From Bimastos eiseni (taxonomy: Eukaryota; Annelida; Clitellata; Crassiclitellata; Lumbricidae): 64,000 nt of DNA. Location of the stretch: positions 33,889,495-33,953,494 of the forward strand of contig OY365813.1 of NCBI GenBank assembly GCA_959347315.1, in the 5' to 3' direction. Below are positions 52,301 through 62,500 of the stretch, one piece after another. The position numbers and the translations under genes are program-made. Position 1 is the stretch's first letter; every line of letters begins with the position of its first letter. The notes beneath the pieces were generated by a model. That model did no database searches, was not told where the DNA came from, and saw only the letters and a program-made list of their open reading frames with translations.

Positions 52301-55069
52301 GAGTGTTGGTCCGTTTCCCTTTCTCGTATTTAAGGGTTTCATTGATGGCAGTCAACAGATCAGTAGGATCTGAATACCTGTAATAAATACTTGGATTAAG
52401 TGGTAGCTGTGGGATGAAACAATAGCCGCTTCTGGGTAATGCAGCGTCGGGTTTCCTCGGTCGTTGGAACTACCATCTGGAATGGACTGCTCCTGCAGCT
52501 GCGTCTCCAACCTAGGAACTTCTCATACATTTTACTTCATTTTACACCTCTCTGAAAACTGTCCTTTTCAGCCTCGGTTAGAACGGGATGGGTAGACATC
52601 GTGAAGGAGCGATATATCAACTATTTTTGATTGATTTATTGAGATTTTCTGAAATGGGCTCCACTCCTGAAGGGGCGCTTTAAAAATCCTCCTCCTAAAT
52701 ATAGCTCTTAATTTCTGTAGTGGATAAGTGAGAAATAGCTGAAGAGCTGATAGTTGGAAGAGTAGCAACAGAAATATCTGGAGCAGTGGTGAATGTAAAA
52801 GTAATTGAAAGACTAGGAGAATGTGTAGCGCTATAGTATGACCGGGATAAGTGGTAAAGGTAATAAGAGTAATCATACTAATATAAATATATTCATAATA
52901 ATAATTACAGCAAAACTATTTAGCCATTCCAGAACAAATCCCCCTAACGCTTTGAATGCAGATGGAGCGCATTTGCCTCGGGAAAAATAATAATAAATAT
53001 TGATCATATATCAATAATAATACTAATACTAACGATGGCGATGATCGATATAATGATGACAGATTCAGATTTGAAGCATTCTGATCGGGACAAGCGTCAC
53101 ATGACTGGCAAAGACAGACACAGATAGCAAAAGAAATAGATTCAGGGAGATAAAGACAGAGAGACAGAGAGACAGAGAGAGCGACAGAGAGAGAAACAGA
53201 GAGACCGACAGAGTGACAGATTCAGAGATAGAGACACATACAGAGAGATATACACAAAGACAGAGTTAGACAGAACAAGGCAGAGACACAAGCATTCTTA
53301 CCGTGACAAGTTCCACATGAGTGTAGCGTCATCGTCAAAGATAACAACCGCCACGCGAGCGTCTTTTGGTCCAACGTAGATGCTCATCACAAAGGAAGAG
53401 ACGAATTGCACAGCGTATTCCCAGTTGTCGCAGGTGGTGTCGGCTGGGTTGCTGAAGTTGAAGTTAGGATCAGTGTCGCAGATGCTACCAGATCGATCGA
53501 TGAGGAAACAGACGTCGAATTCAGTGGCGTTACTGCAATCTACAGTTAAAGCTAAATAATTAATACTGTGAGTCTGTGACTTGCAATGTTCTCTCGAATT
53601 TTCTGGAGATAATGTGCGCAAGAAATTTTGCGTGTCCAACATTTTACAACTGGTCCCACTTATGGGCGCAGGTCCGAGCAGAATGCGATGGTAGCTAAGC
53701 TAACAACAACGAGTCCTCCTACCCAGTGTTCATGATTCTTTAAGCTCTTCTGCTTCGAGAAAACCCGTTTCCAAAACTATCCGTATACGAGCTGCCTGAC
53801 AGAGGGTATTTCAAAACGTTATTAGCCAACTCCCATGTTCATACATTCACATGCATTTAGTCCGGGCATATTATATTATCCTACACATTCTTAGCGTATA
53901 AATTTTGTCAGGGTATATATTTATATATTAATTATTATATTTAAGGTTGTCCACACATCCTAGCGTGTAAACTTTGTCAGGGTTTTTATATTAAATTATA
54001 TTTAAGGTAGTCCGCGCATCCTCGGCGTATTGGGCACGCGAACGCATATTTTTAGTGACACAGATCAATCTCATTGTGTCAACAGCATGATGAATGGTTA
54101 GGACGGATCTTATAACAAAGCGATCGTCGTAGCGTTACTTCCCTTTGTGCTAAAACCCAATTCTACGTTTATTCTCAACCGCGTCGTCTATTCGCTAAAT
54201 TCTGAAACTGCAAGGCTTCCTCTATTCGAGAAGAGACTGCGTTCTGGTTCCTCAAAAGACATGGTGCTCCAGAAAAAAAACTAGCACAGACCCTATATGC
54301 TTCCTATCGCAAATGTCATTCATTCAGTCGTTCTGAGCCTTTATATAGCGCCCCTTCAAGAACCTACTCAGGAGCGCTCCCAATCCAGCTACGATAAAAG
54401 AAAAACAACTTTAGGAACTGTAAAAACTTGACGGTTGAGCCACAAGCAAAGAGCGCAGCTCAAAATGAGAGATCATTCCAGATTGAAGAGCAGACAACGG
54501 AATAAGCACTGCGCTGCCTAATAGACAATCCAGCATATGGAACTAGAAGCTCATCACTCACTTTATAATTGCATATAGAATTACCATTGTAATAGTAATA
54601 TAGGCTACTATAGAAACACTTCTAAAGCGCCCCTCGAACGCCAAGTTCAGGGTACCAGCCAATTGACGAGCGCTGCGTCAAGTCATACGGGCCGTCCGAA
54701 GGGTATTCTGAAGAAGGTTTGAGTTTAGTTTTTCCTTGCATGCAGACGTGAGTATACAATTTCTCCCTTTGTTTGCTCTAAAATTCCATTTGGCGGTCTC
54801 TCATTCTCTATCGCTTTTCTCAAAATCTGATTCATCTCGCTTGGTCTTGCGTATTGGCAGCTCTTCTGAACAGTTCGCCCCATTAGAGACTCTCAACAAA
54901 TGCTTAAATACAATACATTCAGACAGACTATTATTAGAACATTGAATCTTCGAGATAGTGAAATACTAGTATCCTTACTTTTTGGTTGGAATTCTGTGGC
55001 TGCTAGAGTTGCCACGGAGACCAGAAGGTAGACCGCGATGAAACCCGTTGTTCGCCAATTTCGATCCAT
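40936..55069 (-). CDS. VWA-mucin-IPT single-pass membrane protein (receptor 1)
   Basis: Ten exons, read downward: 55069-54979, 53539-53302, 52377-52077, 51279-47304, 46625-46469, 45933-45733, 44520-44397, 43739-43371, 42268-42092, 41379-40936. All junctions are GT-AG and in phase; 6078 nt give 2025 residues. Order: signal peptide (1 to about 25), VWA domain (about 31-240), Thr/Ser/Pro-rich mucin-like region (about 243-1530), plexin/MET-style IPT repeats (about 1540-1885), four-cysteine stalk, TM helix (about 1916-1946) and a 79-residue cytosolic tail. The VWA domain predicts ligand or matrix binding, the mucin region an extended O-glycosylated spacer, and the IPT repeats a plexin-like stalk. 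There is no Sema, PSI, kinase or GAP domain, so it is not a plexin or MET. A paralogue lies directly upstream. Function not known; a cell-surface adhesion or recognition role is inference. Confidence 0.88.
41158..41355 (-). repeat. 198-bp block identical to receptor 2 (59773-59970)
   Basis: Covers the stalk, TM helix and stop-transfer codons in both genes with no difference I can find, synonymous sites included. Outside it the tail codons are unrelated; toward the 5' exon edge there are three substitutions in six bases, then near-identity into the intron. Confidence 0.9.
41650..41815 (-). mobile_element. LINE 3'-end fragment in intron 9 of receptor 1
   Basis: Antisense tail TATATAGTGCCTCTTCAAG, then AGGTGCTCCAGACAGGTCC, related to 62485-62580. 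Confidence 0.7.
42092..46625 (-). CDS. receptor 1, exons 5-9: plexin/MET-type IPT repeats
   Basis: Exon 5 (46625-46469) starts the first IPT domain: FSSVEPLLGPMAGGTTVTI. Exon 6 (45933-45733) closes it (VFITPPSDELVQNLSVDVLF, then FEVFPRQHL). Exon 7 (44520-44397) starts a second: SGGTLITGVGLNLTSVTYPQ. Exon 8 (43739-43371) holds PYPTELVCRMPP, the basic site IRPKRDAG and YIYLRFILDGYRG. Exon 9 (42268-42092) starts a third: GKYMLRGCAINDYTVRLGKG, NCSISQLTDNRLTCSPP. The G-G-T/L-x-G-x-L pattern and C-x-PP ends are those of plexin and MET extracellular IPT/TIG domains. Exon phases match the paralogue exactly. Confidence 0.82.
42634..43105 (+). mobile_element. LINE 3' end with longer reverse transcriptase C-terminus
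   Basis: Frameshifted but recognisable: RVLRTAARLIGRILRFGHV, then LHYIAESAPSYQRELC, HELPVTIRLVPRRHSTV and the tail TGAGGGACGCTATATAAATT. It is antisense in intron 8 of receptor 1 and is the longest RT remnant of this family in the window. Confidence 0.8.
44575..45010. repeat. purine-rich (GAA/GGA) tract in intron 6 of receptor 1
   Basis: About 430 bases almost wholly A and G on the plus strand, giving Phe/Ser/Leu frames on the minus strand that are not genes. Confidence 0.8.
45355..45660 (-). mobile_element. LINE 3'-end fragments in intron 6 of receptor 1
   Basis: TTTATATAGCACCTCTTCTAG then GCTCCCGACCCCAGCACGG; 45500-45555 belongs to another dispersed repeat (GTGCCAGTCCCAAACCTGG) also at 12095, 29288, 51860 and 61048. 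Confidence 0.7.
46190..46430. repeat. (ATC)n microsatellite directly beside exon 5 of receptor 1
   Basis: About 80 ATC/ACC triplets; it starts some 40 bases past the exon 5 donor. Poly-Ser, poly-Asp and poly-Met frames are artefacts. Confidence 0.95.
47304..51279 (-). CDS. receptor 1, exon 4: giant mucin-like exon
   Basis: A single 3976-bp exon of about 1325 codons. It finishes the VWA domain, then gives a poly-Thr/Pro stretch (about 51190-50810, from ACG/ACA triplets), degenerate Ser/Thr/Pro repeats, a 20-residue repeat array (about 50170-48630), a second degenerate series (SSDIHTTAIIPTANS-type units, 48500-47800), and a non-repetitive Ser/Thr/Gly end. It is nearly cysteine-free with many N-x-S/T sites. 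Acceptor TTCAG/GAAAAC is phase 0 and donor GCAG/GTGCGT phase 1. The leucine-rich frames on the same strand are shadows of the array. Confidence 0.88.
48630..50180 (-). repeat. coding 60-bp tandem repeat (20-residue mucin units), about 25 copies
   Basis: Unit consensus TSPDVHTTTLSGTIPQTTSA. Two units are shortened by 12 bp (missing the SATS-type segment) near 48935 and 49955. 49141-49500 and 49501-49860 are identical 360-bp blocks of six units each, as far as I can compare by eye. Confidence 0.95.
51740..52020 (+). mobile_element. LINE 3'-end fragment in intron 3 of receptor 1
   Basis: TCAGTGGTTGGCCCCTCGCT encodes the SVVGPSLWNML motif; the tail at 51990-52018 is GAGCGTCTTATATATAAATC. Confidence 0.7.
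52077..53539 (-). CDS. receptor 1, exons 2-3: von Willebrand factor A domain
   Basis: Exon 2 (53539-53302) and exon 3 (52377-52077) encode a VWA fold with an intact metal-ion-dependent adhesion site: D-x-S-x-S in FDVCFLIDRSGS, the threonine in KGKRTNTQAGLNLM, and the aspartate in AIIITDGKPTN. The last strand and helix (ITTFVVGVTNQIDEKTLKLL) run into the start of exon 4 (ENVTYFVADAYSTID ... TC). All coordinating residues are present, so divalent-cation-dependent ligand binding is plausible. Confidence 0.88.
52520..52700 (+). mobile_element. two short LINE tails in intron 2 of receptor 1
   Basis: Tails at about 52605 (GAAGGAGCGATATATCAAC) and 52668 (GAAGGGGCGCTTTAAAAATC). Confidence 0.55.
52735..52830 (-). 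pseudogene. stray mucin-repeat fragment in intron 2 of receptor 1
   Basis: On the minus strand it reads APDISVATLPTISSS and SLSITFTFTT, like the degenerate mucin units of exon 4. Its plus-strand DNA (TAGTTGGAAGAGTAGCAAC) aligns with 50390 (TAGTTGGAAGCGCAGCTGT). No convincing splice pair surrounds it; it is probably a decayed copy. Confidence 0.55.
54335..54560 (-). mobile_element. LINE 3'-end fragment in intron 1 of receptor 1
   Basis: TTTATATAGCGCCCCTTCAAG, CTACTCAGGAGCGCTCCCAA, then degenerate coding remnant. Confidence 0.75.
54735..54940 (+). mobile_element. LINE 3'-end fragment (second tail type)
   Basis: CTATCGCTTTTCTCAAAATC, then CTTCTGAACAGTTCGCCCCA and ATGCTTAAATACAATACA. Confidence 0.7.
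54979..55069 (-). CDS. receptor 1, exon 1: signal peptide
   Basis: Encodes MDRNWRTTGFIAVYLLVSV then ATLAATEFQPK: basic start, hydrophobic core, small residues suited to signal peptidase near ATLAA. The donor AAAA/GTAAGG is in phase 1, matching the next acceptor (CTGTAG/ATTGCAG gives NCSNATEFDVC). Confidence 0.85.
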
Positions 55070-55291
55070 CTTCTAGTCCTTTTATGCAGAACCCAGACAA
55101 ATGATTTATCAACGAAAATCTTAACAGCTTCTGATAGGCCTATGGGCAATTGAACATGCATATAAAATCGTGTCTGATCTGAACGTGAATAATAATCAAT
55201 AAGGAAAGCAATCCCAAGTGGCAGTCGTGGGTTGGTGTGCTGGCGACTTCATTTTCTTAGCCTCGGCGCATGAGCAGTTTGCCCAGGGCTC

Positions 55292-55667
55292 CAGGGCCGG
55301 CTCGTTACGTGAACTAGGCAGTCGCCTATGAGGCCGCCGATTATGCAAAATGAATACCAAATTTTTGCAAACCAACGTTGGCGTTTTTTATAATTCTTAT
55401 CAATCCTATATAATAACTTTATAAATAAATCATCAAACCATTTATTATTTCTTTGTGGACTGACAGTGGTAGTTAGTTCATATATTGTATTAAAATTGTA
55501 TACAATATAAATACTAAGATGAAAACGCAAAAAAAACAAAATTTAAAAGATCTAATGAGTTCATTTTAGTCGCTTGTATATTAGTAAGGGTCAGCCGCCA
55601 GCGGGTTGCCAAAATGTAGCCCTATAGGCCTACCTATAGGGCCGCCAAATGTCTAGAGCCGGGCCTG
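55292..55667. mobile_element. probable hAT-type element with CAGGGCCGGCTC ends
   Basis: Left end CAGGGCCGGCTCGTTACGT, right end in reverse complement CAGGCCCGGCTCTAGACAT. CAGGG-type ends are typical of hAT, but the flanking 8-mers do not match, so the duplication has decayed or the borders are slightly off. It appears to split an antisense SINE fragment (55225-55291 and 55668-55745). Confidence 0.6.
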
Positions 55668-55744
55668 AGTGTGTCTGCCGGTGGCCACCGATCTCTCTTT
55701 CTCAGCTTTTAGTCTTTCCACAGACAGTGCACGATCAGTGTATT

Positions 55745-56875
55745 CGTTAAATCTGAAAAGCTATTGGTTCGAGTGGAGCCGAAATCTTAAGACAAACTTA
55801 AGCACAGACAACGCTTAACTGTTTGGCTATCTTATCATGCCATGTTCTATTTCTCCAATGCAGGACTTCATGCATGTCTGGTTGGAATGAGTGAATGAAT
55901 GTATCTCAATTCGTTTCCATTCAATTCCAATGAATGAATGAATCAATCAATCAATGAATCAATCAATCAATGGTGAATAGACGAAGAAATAATAATAATA
56001 ATAATTTTCTTTAAATTTCAAACTCGTGCATAAGCAGCAGAATTATTAAAACATAGCATGAACGCATGATCACAAGTCATGACATGAGTCCAATTTAACT
56101 GTCGGCAGCCATGCAAGGCTCTTATTACGTTATACATCTAATCCAACCAACGCCGCCGCCTAGCGAAATAACGAATGGTCAACCTTACGGGTATCGAACT
56201 CAGTTTTTCAGCTCTGCGCCCAAGTGTGTTCTCCATTAATCTGAACTAGCGACTTATTGGTTCCATTTTAATTCAGTACTTACGATATAAAAGAGAAAAC
56301 GGAACGGAAGAAAGAACGAATACACAGCTTCGACTATCGTAACTCACTCTCAGATATCGGGAAACTGTCAGTCATAAGCGCCGACGACAACCCAGCATGT
56401 GTCCCTTCGCCTCTGGAACGATGCTTTTAAAGGTCTAGTCACGCTTCTGTAGTCAACAACACACAAAAATCTTCACTGCAAAAAGTAAATTCCCTATTGA
56501 AGGGCACTACCGTGATGAAGAAGTTAGCATACACATAATTATTATGCAATGTATTATAGCAAAGAGGTAGCCGGGCCAACCTACCACATGTCTCTTTCCA
56601 AATGGCACGGTGCTTTTAGAAGCAGGGACTTACAAGTCACGCGTCAGCAACCAGCTGCACAAAAACGTAAGCTAACGAAAGTAAAAACCCCTTTATAGTT
56701 GAAACGAATACATAATAGGCCTACATATAAATTATGCATATATTATACCGAATAGGTTATTTTCACTATTGATTGATTGATTGATTGATTGACTGATTGA
56801 CTGACTGACTGTCTGACTGATTGATTGATTGATTGACTGATTGACTGACTGACTGACTGACTGATTTATTGATTG

Positions 56876-56909
<34 letters not shown>

Positions 56910-57391
56910 ACTAGGTAGACCATGGCGCATGTTATAACTAAAGCTCGGGCGTAGCGCGCCAATATAGTTAATTATCGAATGTAGGCCAAACAACTAACAG
57001 CTACTGAACATCCAAAGAAACAGAAATTTTTTAGTTTTCTGCTACGCCAAAAAATAAAATATAGGTTACAGAAAGCCGTCTGGAACCGGAAATTGCAATT
57101 TTCAGACCGGAAGTGGAAGCATATGAGTATTCGATTTAAAAAATTACTCGAGTAATTGTTGAAGTTGAGTAGGCTACTCGCGAGTACTCGGGTACACGCG
57201 GCAGCCCTACCCACAATATCAAGACTAAAGAAACATTCTCATCAACATCATGGCAACTGTTTCGTCTTCTTCTTCGTCTTTTTTTAGGCTTCCTGTTCCT
57301 AGGCAGGTTCTAACCTCAAATGTCGATAGCTATCACGCTGTCTTGCCGTCTCCTTCTTACTAATTTTGTCTTCATTTTTGGTAACAATAAT
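55745..57391. other. no gene recognised between the two receptors
   Basis: Contains an antisense family 2 SINE (56098-56235) and a GATT/GACT tetranucleotide tract (56769-56910). Short minus-strand frames through the tetranucleotide tract are artefacts. Confidence 0.5.
56098..56235 (-). mobile_element. tRNA-derived SINE (family 2)
   Basis: TCGGCAGCCATGCAAGGCTC and GGGTATCGAACTCAG (reverse B box) match the copy at 14995-15165. Confidence 0.7.
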
Positions 57392-58235
57392 TAGGGCCCC
57401 GTGGTTTATGCGCTTATGCGAATTTTCGCATAAATTGGTGGTTTTCGCATTATTGAAAGTTTTCGCATAATGTTCGGAATTTCGGTCAGTGTCAGCTCTA
57501 GGTCTAAATTAGTCTAGGCTATTATTAGGCTATATTAGTTTTACCAACCAGACGACGTAATTGTTGACGACTGATGACCAGTGAAGGCGTACTTGCGGCT
57601 TCATTATCGGCGCTCACGTTTACTTTAAAAAGATCTTGCTTGAGTAGGTTTAGCACTAAAAGTCTATAGACTAGTAATGGCTGACAACAATCAAGTCGGC
57701 TCTAGTAGGCGCGATTACGGTAAAATGAAAGGGACTAAGTGTGCCCGCCACGAAGCACAGATCAACGTGAAAGAGCGAGAGCCCGGTAGTATCATTCTGC
57801 ATTCTATGAACTCGTCGAGTGAACCAAACCATATGTCCGCCATTTGCATAACGTGAATGCGTAATAATGATGCGCTATGTGGATTGTCTAGAACTGTTTC
57901 AGCCGCACTAAGGTTTCATTGAAAAGCTTTGAACTAATATTTTTCTGATAAATTGAAAGACGTTTGTGTAAGACTTATCTAATAGCCTAACATGATTAGG
58001 TCAATGTTGATTATTTAATTTTGGTGGTTTTGTTAGTCGAGCTTCAGCAATATGCCACTACAAGTCAGTTATGACGTCTTTTTTGCGCCTGTTGTGAACT
58101 TATGCATTAGTACAGGTTTTTCTGAATGTTTTCAATATGCATTTGATTTGTAGACGAAATCGTATAAATTCGCATAATCTGCAAATTGAGTTCGCATAAT
58201 TTACGAGAAAATTTCGCATAAACCACGGGGGCCTA
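57392..58235. mobile_element. 844-bp non-autonomous hAT-type transposon
   Basis: Left end TAGGGCCCCGTGGTTTATG, right end in reverse complement TAGGCCCCCGTGGTTTATG, flanked by the exact 8-bp duplication ACAATAAT (57384-57391 and 58236-58243). Several subterminal TTATGCGAA / TTCGCATAA motifs occur at both ends. No transposase frame. Confidence 0.9.
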
Positions 58236-58426
58236 ACAATAATATTGTAATAATATAAGGGCGTAGATCCTGTTACCCTACGCCATGCCGTGTTAAAATT
58301 AGAAACGTATCAAATGCGACGTAAAACAGTAACACAGCCTCCAAGCAACCTTACCATATGCCTCTACCCCGTAGGTACGGTGTCCTTTGGGTAAAGCAGG
58401 GACTATATATTATAACAACTTACAAG

Positions 58427-58745
58427 TCACTCATCACTAGCCAGAATACGAAGAGCCAAGCGTAGGAGAGGTACAACAGAGATTAGCAGGCAGCCGGAGG
58501 CGCTAGCCACCATGTCATCATCATCGTCATCATTATGGTCCATGGATGGAAGACCTGTAGGTGTCCAATGCAACTTTATCATCTGTTTCCATAGTTCTAT
58601 GACTTGTGCCGCTATTCTTAAGCTTTGAAGGTCCCTTTTGCTCGATTCAGTAATATCATCCATCCACTTTCTGCGTCGCCCTTTCCCTTCGTAACTCCCA
58701 TCATTACAGTGTTTCCTTCCTTCTGTCATTCATTCTACATCATGT
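58427..58745 (-). mobile_element. LINE reverse transcriptase C-terminal remnant
   Basis: Minus strand reads KGRRRKWMDDITESSKRDL and HWTPTGLPSMDHNDDDDDD, typical of the basic W-D-D-I end of non-LTR polymerases. It starts at an ATG only by chance and is truncated on both sides. Confidence 0.65.
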
Positions 58746-59488
58746 GTCCATAGAGGCTTAATTCCCTTCTCATTATTTCTTTTGCATTAAATCCTCCTTT
58801 ATTTCCAGCCTTTCTTCTAACCTCCTTGTTTGTAATCTTCATTATCCGGCCACCATGCAGCCTAGTTTAAGTATTTAATTTGTAACTCGCATAGGCCTAC
58901 TTTAAAACTACAACGCCACTATATAGCAAGGCGCAGGAAGCCAGTTTATTCGCGAGCGCTCGGTCGCGTCAGAAGGTTTGTCTGACACACAATTCTAAAT
59001 TGCATAAAATGAATTCGTTGTTGTTGTCCGTGGTATTCATTTCAGAGTTTATAATGTCAAAGAGTAAGACAACAATCTATTTCGCGGTATATTATCTTCA
59101 ACTTATTGACCCGATATTACGGATGCATTGTGCAGTGTCATCACCTCATACCTATTAAAGTTACTATTTACAACTAAAATAAAAAAAATTACACAGGGAA
59201 AGGTTCTTTCAATTAGCACCAAACAAGGAAACAGATATAAATTATATAAGCCGGAAAGGGCAAAAATTCTACACTAGCCTACAAGAGTTATGGACTAGTG
59301 GAATTGCTTGGGTGATAGTAGGCTACTGTCTCAATGGACTCCGTCACGACTTCCAATAGGAAAGTCGGGAAAATGAGCTATTAAGAGTTTCAGATGAATT
59401 TTCTATGATTCTAACACGGACTAAATGTATTCTGAATCACTGGAAACCCTTGCTATGTCATGCAATGTGATATAATGAAATCGAGCAT

Positions 59489-59489
<1 letters not shown>

Positions 59490-59530
<41 letters not shown>

Positions 59531-59547
59531 GTAATAATAATAATAAT
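59490..59547. repeat. (AAT)n microsatellite after the receptor 2 stop codon
   Basis: About 19 AAT units lying 16-73 bases past the stop, in the 3' UTR. Confidence 0.95.
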
Positions 59548-59562
59548 GCGAAAGACGACATG

Positions 59563-62500
59563 TCAATCATCCGCTCGTCTGTCGTTCACCGATGAGCCCC
59601 CGCTGATGCGATCAAATTCGTCTTCCTCAGCAGTGGTGGTCAGATAATCTTCTGACCTAGATTCGCGCGATTTCCTTCTGTTCAGCGCAGCGTGGTTTCC
59701 TGCCAGGCTGCCGTGGACCGCGGCTCCCATCGATCCCATGTTATGGGTCTGGGTCGGCTGTTGCCTTCGAAGCCTCCTGTTGCGATTGCAAACGACGATT
59801 AAACAGATGAGGAGGAGGATGACGATGAGGAGGAGAACGAGACCGATGACGAGACCGACGATGAGAACGATCCGTATCCACTTCCAGGAGCAGTTGGAGT
59901 TGTTCCAGCAGTCGGCGGGGCAGCCGGGAGGTGGAGAGTTTGGATCCGTGTACTCCAGGCAACGGTAGAAGTAGATCTTGTCTCCGATTGACACCTGGAA
60001 TGGATAGATGGATGAGAAGTCTTCCATTTTAAATGACACAAATAAATATGCCAAAAGAAAATATAATCTTTCTTCACTTTCCAACCCTAATGATACAGTG
60101 GCTACACTAGAATTTGCCCACAGAGTGAGCCACGGAAGGACCTGGGAACCTAACATAGGGGCCATGTGGATGTCTGGTTTCTTCAAAGCTGAAAGTGGAA
60201 TGAAAATTGTTGGGGCCAACGGGAGGAGTAAATTACTTAGTTTGTAAGGTCACTGGCCCTTCTGACGTATTTGTATAGCCGCCACTACTGCGTTAGTGTC
60301 CGTTCCAAGTCTGGGAAAGGAACCAGAGCGACACTACTCATCTTCGTGATTTCAAGATATTGTCACACATCAGCTAAGCAACCTACCCTACCTTCGTTAC
60401 AATTAACCAACCTTTCCTTCCCTTATTTCCCATCCCTATCCCTCCCGCCATTACCATTTGCAATAAGTAACATTGCCTAACTAATGTCACCTCAATTTAT
60501 TTCTGTGCTGTCCTACATTATTCTATAACTTACCCTCCATCGCATTACCCTGCCCTATAGCCATGACCCTTGAAAAAAAATTGTTGCTTAAGTTCGGGAC
60601 AATAAGAAAAAAGAAGAGCCCTGAGGGACCTGTTGATTGCATTAATTATGTCACCCTGCCATTCTAAACCCTGTCCTACATCAAACCTCTCTCTGTCTGC
60701 CATTATCCTGTTTTGCCTTAGTCCACATGTGTGTTACCTTACCCCATTTGTTGCAATAAACATGCTGTGCTGTCTTACGATGATGGTGAATCGCAGATCG
60801 CAGAATTTGTAGTCGAATTCGTTGGTGTTGTCAGGAGCTGGGTCTGGCGGAGAACAGATCAGTTTGTTATCAGTTAACTGACTGATGGAACAGTTGCCTT
60901 TGCCGAGTCGTATCATGTAGTCACTTATCGCACAGCCACGCAACAAATGGTTTCCCTGCAGAGGAAGAAAAACGCTATAAGGCGTGTTGCTTTCTGTCAA
61001 ATACCAGACAGTCAAAATACTCCACAACTGCTCGTGCTCTATCGATGCCAGTCCCAAAAATAGTATAATATAAAGCAGGAGGGCGACGCCATTCGTCTTT
61101 GTTATGACACAGTGTCGGACAACAGAGACTAACTAGGTGGCGCTTATGAGGAAGCTGGTGCCCGAGTATCGCTTTAGAAGTTTGGAGAATGATAACGCCA
61201 TCTCTAATCATGCTGACGGTGATAATACTTTCGACATGTCGATAACGGCGATAATGGTGACGGTGATTAAGACATAACTGTGTTACCGTCATCTCCAATC
61301 ATTTCGACCATGGTACTACTTTCGAAAACGATGTCGCCGTGATCACGACGATAACGATAATGACAATAACAGCCACGATAATGACGACGATAAAGCAGCT
61401 ACCGTGTTACAGTCCTCTTACCACAACCGAAATCGTCTTTTCGACATCGAGATTGAATAAGACGACCTCATGTGAGCTCGTGATCTCCGGCGCCGTGAAG
61501 AAGTAGAACCTCGTGTCCTGTAGGACCTGGTGCAGATCGTTCCCTTGAAATCCATCCAGGATGAACCTCAGGTAAATGCCCGCAGTGTCCTTTCCATTCG
61601 AACCTGTCATGGATTGGACACTGTCCACTGGGGTGGAGCGCCCATGTCGCGAGAGAACTCTTGAGGAGCCCAAGTCCCGTTTGTCGCGCCGTGTGAAGTT
61701 CAGGGTGAGGTCGGAGGGCACGGTTATGTTGTCGATGATATCTAGAAAGTCTGGGGGTAGGTCGACCTGGGGCATCTTGCAGACCAGCTCCGTTGGGTAG
61801 GCTTGGTTCTCAACGGTACTGGCGTCGCATGGCTGAAATCGGACAGCGTGATCCATTGTTATGTACTAATTTGCTCATTCATTATGATGATGCCAACACA
61901 GGCTCAACAAAAAGAGCAGTTTAGGTGGATACCAGAAGAATGGAGGAGAAATAGATAAAAATCACTGAAAACTTGGAGAATTATTTTCCGTGAGGAGACG
62001 GAGGAGATGGGAATTCGCTGGGAAAATACGCACGAAAAGGAGGAACCTTATCGAGCGATGCTCCAAAAGGAGCCGCAGGTACTAAGTCTAGGTAAGTCAT
62101 CAAGGGTATCATGTGGCGACCCTTCAAAATTACCACTCGGAAGCGGTGATGATACGGATGATAAACATTCATGCAGTCCACGATTCAGATAAACTCAACA
62201 GTGGCGCTCAGGTCCATGGCGTAACCTTGTACGAAACGTCGCCCCCGATTCGACTGCCGGTCCTCTCCCTCACCACAGTCTCATCTGCCCACCATCAATG
62301 TACGGTCGGTGAACTCGTCACAGACGAGTTGGACAGAGACTCATGTGGAGCAGACACTTTGTTACAAGTATCTGCCCTAGCAAATATTTTAACCCCAACC
62401 TCTACATTGGTAGTCTAGGGCGCTTACCGCTGCAGCATGAAGCACCCCTTCCTCTTGTGTTTAATCAATCAATCAATTAATCAATGCAATTTATGTAGCG

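Noticed and set aside
40936..55069. Annotating the minus-strand gene as a plexin or MET homologue
   Set aside because: Only IPT repeats are shared; Sema and PSI domains and the GAP or kinase domain are absent, and a VWA domain and mucin region are present instead.
59738..60077. Arg/Met-rich frame on the plus strand and Ser/Gly-rich frame on the minus strand over the receptor 2 membrane exon
   Set aside because: Alternative frames of the TM exon; the same shadows appear over the receptor 1 copy at 41102-41528.
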